From: JBDRLV01 sp043812755
GTDB lineage: Bacteria; Patescibacteriota; Patescibacteriia; UBA9934; GWF2-40-263
Direction: 5' to 3'
NCBI GenBank assembly: GCA_043812755.1
Contig: JBDRLV010000051.1
Coordinates: 1 to 14,906, forward strand
Length of the DNA: 14,906 nt
Positions within the stretch are counted from its first letter, which is position 1, and every line of letters begins with the position of its first letter. Shown in pieces: positions 12,490 to 14,906 of the stretch. The position numbers and the translations under genes were made by a program. The notes beneath the pieces were generated by a model. The model was given only the letters and a program-made list of their open reading frames with translations, was not told the DNA's origin and did no database searches.

Positions 12490-13476
12490 CTACTCAAGTC
12501 CTTCTATAACAACATCATCCACAAGCGGTAACTGCATTAATGTTTTTCTAACCATTTCAATAATTCCTTGGCGTGCACATGAACTCAAGCTCGCAGCTTT
12601 TGGAATTTCAAAAATCACATGAGCATCTCCATCTTTTAATGATACAGAAAAAATACTTGCATCATCTGGTATCAATGAAATATAACCTTCCTCTATTTCT
12701 TGCTGTGTTGGCCCAATTATTAATTCACTAATAGCAGCCTTTGTTTTTGCAGCAGTTTGAGCAACACTTCTATTTAAAGGATACACATTTGAACATTCTG
12801 TTTCTTTATCACTTTTCTTTGCAAAGAAAACGTCTAGATTCGTAACTTCAGTTGAAAGCAATGTTAAAGGTAATGTTATTTTAGAATCACTGTCGTCCTG
12901 ATCTGATACAACCAAAATAAAATTCTGCTCAGCCAGTATTGGAAGGAATATCTCAAATCGAAAAGGCACAAAAGCATTTTTCTGTGTTTCCATAATATAT
13001 GCAAAACCTCGTGCTACTTCTTGTTCAGCCCCATCTTTCAATACCCATTGAAGTTTATGATCGCTTATTTTTGCAAAACCAAATACCAAGAGTGGGGAAG
13101 TGACTGTTGAGCTAGGCTCTGGTGAAGTGATGTGAACATCCGGAGTTTTGATTGTTTCAATTTCAGTTGCACTAACACTTCGTGTTGCTAAATCTCGCAT
13201 TCCTGAAACCCTAGCCAGTGAACCAATTTTATCTTCAGTCAAAACAGTCTCCTTTGGCAAAAACACAGTGTCCTGCCCTCCGTCTGGAAACAGGAGTTCT
13301 ACTGAATTGTTTTCTAGATCAAACGCACTAATAACACCGAAAAGACCGGAAACCGGCTGTTCTTCAATTATCTCTATTGGCGTTTTATTGTTATTTCCAG
13401 GATCTCTTACAGGGTTAAGGCAACCGGCTCCAAAAAACACAAAAAATGCTAAAACAAGTAATAATGAGTATTTCAT
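12490..13476 (-). CDS. Lipoprotein with Gmad2 and GerMN domains
   Basis: 328 residues from the ATG at 13476. The open frame starts at 13500, but the later ATG gives a clean signal peptide (MKYSLLLVLAFFVFFGAGC) and fits the promoter, whose -10 lies at 13495-13490. The lipobox is GAGC, weak at -3, so lipid anchoring at this Cys is likely but not certain. After a linker and a small beta domain, about residues 115-210 match Gmad2 (VHITSPEPSSTVTSPLLVFG). The C-terminal 110 residues match GerMN (VFFAKKS, AISELIIGPTQQEIEEGY, IPDDASIFSVSLKDGDAHVIFE). GerMN proteins occur far beyond spore formers, and in this setting the protein probably acts at the cell surface or envelope. It is a single-gene unit. 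Confidence 0.88.
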   Translation of the reverse strand: MKYSLLLVLAFFVFFGAGCLNPVRDPGNNNKTPIEIIEEQPVSGLFGVISAFDLENNSVELLFPDGGQDTVFLPKETVLTEDKIGSLARVSGMRDLATRSVSATEIETIKTPDVHITSPEPSSTVTSPLLVFGFAKISDHKLQWVLKDGAEQEVARGFAYIMETQKNAFVPFRFEIFLPILAEQNFILVVSDQDDSDSKITLPLTLLSTEVTNLDVFFAKKSDKETECSNVYPLNRSVAQTAAKTKAAISELIIGPTQQEIEEGYISLIPDDASIFSVSLKDGDAHVIFEIPKAASLSSCARQGIIEMVRKTLMQLPLVDDVVIEGLE

Positions 13477-13489
13477 ATCTGTGGTGCAC

Positions 13490-13518
13490 AGCTTACTCAT
13501 TTTCTCAAATCAAGTCAA
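13490..13518 (-). promoter_or_regulatory. Promoter of the GerMN lipoprotein gene
   Basis: TTGACT (13518-13513), a 17-bp spacer and TAAGCT (13495-13490) on the minus strand. The -10 is weak. The leader to ATG 13476 would be only about 7 nt. Confidence 0.5.
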
Positions 13519-13561
13519 AGTGCCAATCCCCAATCTTGACACATGTCATGCCTTGACACCG

Positions 13562-13605
13562 TTGACACAATCACGACCAAAGGTTAAACTTAAGTTATAA
13601 CTTAA
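13562..13605 (+). promoter_or_regulatory. Toxin-antitoxin promoter and palindromic operator
   Basis: TTGACA (13562-13567), a 17-bp spacer and TAAACT (13585-13590). The perfect 16-bp palindrome TTAAGTTATAACTTAA (13590-13605) begins in the -10 box and covers the predicted start of transcription. This is where an antitoxin dimer would be expected to repress. Two further TTGACAC copies lie just upstream (13538 and 13553), and their role is unclear. Confidence 0.8.
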
Positions 13606-13615
13606 CCAAAGCATT

Positions 13616-13840
13616 ATGGATAACCTAATAGCACTTAAAGACTTAAGAATTAAACTAACAGATTACACAAAACGCGCAGAAAGAGGCGAGAGTTTTCTTG
13701 TTATACGCAAATCCAAGCCTGTTTTTAAAATCGTGCCTATTGAAGAAAAAGGGTGGGAAACTATTGTTGATTTTACTCAAATTGATCCAAAAGGCATTCT
13801 TATTTCAAAAGTACTAAAAACACTCAAGGAAATGTCTTGA
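13616..13840 (+). CDS. Phd/YefM-type antitoxin
   Basis: 74 residues. LKDLRIKLTDYTKRAERGESFLVIRKSKPVFKIVPI is the DNA-binding half of the Phd/YefM fold (an N-terminal helix pair, then the FLVIRKSKPVFKIV hairpin). The C-terminal 25 residues (DFTQIDPKGILISKVLKTLKEMS) would wrap the toxin. Such antitoxins neutralise their partner and repress their own operon. It sits behind a palindromic operator and ends 1 nt before the toxin ATG. There is no strong Shine-Dalgarno. Confidence 0.85.
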   Translation: MDNLIALKDLRIKLTDYTKRAERGESFLVIRKSKPVFKIVPIEEKGWETIVDFTQIDPKGILISKVLKTLKEMS

Positions 13841-13841
13841 T

Positions 13842-14090
13842 ATGGGAAAACTAAAACGGCTTCTAAAACGATTGTCAAAATCTGAACAAAAACAAACGAT
13901 TTTATTTTTAGAAAAACTAGAACAAGGTGAATTCGATGGACTTGACATCAAACGATTAAAGGGCAAACAAGACATATTTAGACTTCGAAAAGGAAAGTTG
14001 CGGGTCATTTTTTATTTTCAAGAAAATGAATTTCGATTAATCTCAATTGAGCATGGATCGGACAAAACATATCGAAGTATTGACACATGA
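13842..14090 (+). CDS. RelE/ParE-superfamily toxin
   Basis: 82 residues with the RelE-like core: a helical N-terminus (LLKRLSKSEQKQTILFLEKLEQG), then DIKRLKGKQDIFRLRKGKLRVIFYFQENEFRLISIEHGSDKTYR. This last part is the characteristic series of strands with FRLRKGKLRVIF. RelE members cut mRNA at the ribosome, whereas ParE members poison gyrase. The closeness of the RLKG, FRLR and RVIF motifs to the RelE pattern favours an mRNA interferase, but the target is not settled by sequence. It is translated in the same operon as the antitoxin, 1 nt apart. Its last codons overlap the next promoter. Confidence 0.85.
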   Translation: MGKLKRLLKRLSKSEQKQTILFLEKLEQGEFDGLDIKRLKGKQDIFRLRKGKLRVIFYFQENEFRLISIEHGSDKTYRSIDT

Positions 14091-14108
14091 TAATTTTCGC
14101 ATTATAAT
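14080..14108 (+). promoter_or_regulatory. Perfect-consensus promoter of the tRNA-His locus
   Basis: TTGACA (14080-14085), exactly 17 bp, TATAAT (14103-14108). It is the only promoter in the window with both consensus hexamers. Its -35 lies within the 3' end of the toxin gene. The predicted start near 14115 is 19 nt before the broken tRNA-His copy. No comparable promoter is seen in front of the intact tRNA-His at 14615. Confidence 0.92.
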
Positions 14109-14167
14109 TCGTGCACAAAGATAATTAATACATGGCGGCTATAGTTCAATGGTAGAACACTGGCTTG

Positions 14168-14202
14168 CGATAGTCCGCCGAAGCCTAAAGGGCGAAGGCG
14201 GA
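14168..14202 (+). repeat. 35-nt palindromic insertion in the anticodon loop
   Basis: CGATAG is followed by a hairpin with TCCGCC/GGCGGA ends and a weaker inner CC/GG pair. It is exactly removable from the tRNA sequence, which defines its borders. Together with the insert at 14223 it opens with TCC and closes with GGA. Confidence 0.8.
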
Positions 14203-14222
14203 TGGAGCCAGCTACGAGGGTT

Positions 14223-14267
14223 TCCGGCGGAGCCGGATCCGGCACTCTGCACAGCAGAGCTGCCGGA
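14223..14267 (+). repeat. 45-nt double-hairpin insertion in the T loop
   Basis: Two hairpins lie in tandem. TCCGGC-GGA-GCCGGA (14223-14237) is followed by TCCGGCA...TGCCGGA enclosing CTCTGC-ACA-GCAGAG (14238-14267). The borders are fixed by comparison with the intact tRNA-His. Confidence 0.85.
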
Positions 14268-14353
14268 CAATTCCCTTCAAACAATGTCTTTCTTTTCCAC
14301 AAACCCCTTGTAAACATTAAGCTAATGAGATGTGAAGAGTACGAGAAAATAGT

Positions 14354-14608
14354 ATGACGGAAGCACTAAAAATCGAATTGATTGGTATCGGTATTGTCAC
14401 CGTGATAAGCTTATCTGGTTTCATTATCAAAAAAAGATTCTTCGATAAACCTAAAAAACCAACAAGAGCAGGAATCTGGATAAAAAAAGGAGCAAAAGGC
14501 AACAGGTATAACAACTGTCTTGGAGAAGGAGAAGATGCTGGTATGATAGACGAAGGAGAAGGAACAGAAGCAACTGACTCAATCTTCAGAGCAACAGGTT
14601 CAGAATAA
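14354..14608 (+). CDS. Small single-span membrane protein candidate
   Basis: 84 residues with one hydrophobic helix at about 8-25 (IELIGIGIVTVISLSGFI), a strongly basic stretch (KKRFFDKPKKPTRAGIWIKKGAK) and an acidic tail (GEGEDAGMIDEGEGTEATD). The basic side next to the helix predicts a cytoplasmic C-terminus. The ATG has no clear Shine-Dalgarno. The ORF occupies the segment between the broken and the intact tRNA-His, ends 6 nt before the latter, and can only be expressed from the promoter at 14080. I do not recognise it, and it could be a chance frame. Confidence 0.45.
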   Translation: MTEALKIELIGIGIVTVISLSGFIIKKRFFDKPKKPTRAGIWIKKGAKGNRYNNCLGEGEDAGMIDEGEGTEATDSIFRATGSE

Positions 14609-14614
14609 AAACAT

Positions 14615-14689
14615 GGCGGCTATAGTTCAATGGTAGAACACTGGCTTGTGGAGCCAGCTACGAGGGTTCAATTCCCTCTAGCCGCCCCA
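14615..14689 (+). tRNA. tRNA-His (anticodon GTG)
   Basis: 75 nt including encoded CCA. The 8-bp acceptor includes the G-1:C73 pair typical of tRNA-His (GGCGGCTA with TAGCCGCC). The anticodon stem is CTGGC/GCCAG with loop TTGTGGA, and the T stem is GAGGG/CCCTC around TTCAATT. It is the only functional copy here. No promoter stands directly before it, so it probably depends on transcription starting near 14115. Confidence 0.96.
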
Positions 14690-14690
14690 A

Positions 14691-14728
14691 AAACACAAAA
14701 CCCATGCGAAAGCGCGGGTTTTGTGTTT
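14691..14728 (+). terminator. Terminator of the tRNA-His transcript
   Basis: AAACACAAAACCC and GGGTTTTGTGTTT form a perfect 13-bp stem enclosing GCG-AAA-GC-type pairing. It starts 2 nt after the tRNA. The T-rich 3' arm replaces a separate T tract. Confidence 0.85.
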
Positions 14729-14782
14729 GAATAAAGCTGAAAGCACGACCAGCACTTTTTCATCTATCATGCTTGCTTACTC

Positions 14783-14902
14783 CTAATTAGGAGTAGAGCG
14801 ACGGTGAGGTTTTACCCTTTCGCCATCTTTCTTCTTATAACCGCGCACAGGAACAATTTTTTGTTTCTGTTTGCCGTATGTAGAAGTTTTTGTTTTGGCC
14901 AT
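14783..14902 (-). CDS. 39-residue basic protein, unknown function
   Basis: The frame ATG (14902) to TAG (14785-14783) encodes 39 residues, 15 of them lysine, arginine or histidine. The C-terminal VRGYKKKDGERVKPHRRSTP resembles a short motif (VRGYxRKDGxxVxPHxRS) that I have seen in small uncharacterised bacterial and phage proteins, so it is probably a real gene. It likely binds nucleic acid, by charge only. The start lies 4 bases from the window edge, so promoter and ribosome site cannot be judged and an upstream extension is possible. Confidence 0.6.
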   Translation of the reverse strand: MAKTKTSTYGKQKQKIVPVRGYKKKDGERVKPHRRSTPN

Positions 14903-14906
14903 ATTT

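Larger units (their letters stand above)
14134..14276 (+). pseudogene. Broken tRNA-His copy with two palindrome insertions
   Basis: The first 63 nt of the intact tRNA-His (14615-14689) are reproduced without a substitution in three pieces: 14134-14167, 14203-14222 and 14268-14276. A 35-nt insert splits the anticodon after G34, and a 45-nt insert splits the T loop after TT. After CCCT (last shared base 14276) identity ends, so the 3' half of the acceptor stem and CCA are absent. It cannot make a working tRNA. It is nevertheless the first thing transcribed from a perfect promoter. The lack of any point change suggests recent copying or ongoing gene conversion. Confidence 0.88.

Noticed and set aside
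13477..13500. Upstream ATG at 13500 for the GerMN protein
   Set aside because: It would put polar residues (SKLCTTD) before the signal peptide and start upstream of the predicted promoter -10.
13538..13570. CRISPR-like spacing of TTGACAC repeats
   Set aside because: The unit is only 7 bp with 3 copies, no constant spacer length and no cas genes. It is better read as promoter or operator elements.
14168..14202. Self-splicing or archaeal-type intron in tRNA-His
   Set aside because: The insert is 35 nt, far too short for a group I intron. It sits between anticodon bases 34 and 35 rather than at 37/38, and the copy lacks its acceptor 3' strand, so splicing would not restore a tRNA.

Overview
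The window looks like a chromosomal segment of an ultra-small bacterium of the Candidate Phyla Radiation (Patescibacteria, probably Parcubacteria-like). This is inference. It rests on the mix of a GerMN/Gmad2 lipoprotein without sporulation genes, a stand-alone class II tRNA-synthetase catalytic core, small orphan proteins, and many short GC-rich palindromes. No phylogenetic marker long enough to fix the lineage was tested. TGA is used as an ordinary stop (for example at 4807-4809, 5458-5460 and 13838-13840), which argues against the CPR lineages that read UGA as glycine. About 400 bases at the two window ends hold little: 1-187 is AT-rich with no feature I can support.

Layout. 188-606 (minus): tRNA-Arg(CCT) followed by a small exported or membrane-anchored protein. 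709-1839 (plus): rmuC, convergent with a DsrC/TusE-like gene (1898-2233, minus) across a bidirectional terminator. The DsrC-like gene is divergent from rpsT (2367-2633), with back-to-back -35 boxes. Then come three plus-strand units, each with its own promoter: a two-helix membrane protein behind a long structured leader (2662-3802), an AspRS/AsnRS-like catalytic core behind a terminator-like hairpin that abuts its start codon (3821-4809), and a stand-alone protein with an RNA-polymerase alpha-CTD-like domain (4861-5489). A minus-strand block follows: polA, then holA and the CCA-adding enzyme (11029 down to 5619). 11131-11373 is a small basic orphan. 11407-11643 holds a terminator and two large nested inverted repeats, one of them with an RNA-like tandem G.A pattern. 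11656-12339 (minus) is an orphan with a near-consensus promoter. 12490-13476 (minus) is a GerMN lipoprotein. 13562-14090 is a Phd/RelE-type toxin-antitoxin operon with a 16-bp palindromic operator. 14080-14728 is a tRNA-His locus in which a perfect-consensus promoter drives first a broken tRNA-His copy carrying two palindrome insertions, then a small membrane ORF, then the intact tRNA-His(GTG). A 39-aa basic protein (minus) ends the window.

How it works together. The recognisable genes serve information processing: replication and repair (polA, holA, rmuC), tRNA maturation (CCA enzyme, two tRNAs), the ribosome (S20) and transcription (alpha-CTD-like). Two styles of expression signal alternate. 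polA and holA have a -10 box only 9-10 nt before the ATG and no Shine-Dalgarno, suggesting leaderless mRNAs. cca shares the -10 spacing but has no matching -35. The small accessory or orphan genes (DsrC-like, membrane protein, alpha-CTD-like, 80-aa and 227-aa orphans) have TTGACA promoters, untranslated leaders and strong GGAGG-type sites.

The strongest candidates for something undescribed are the palindrome-riddled tRNA-His copy under a perfect promoter, the 126-nt nested hairpin with paired G.A mismatches, a 28-bp perfect palindrome read in frame inside holA, and the structured 5' leader at 2697-2799.
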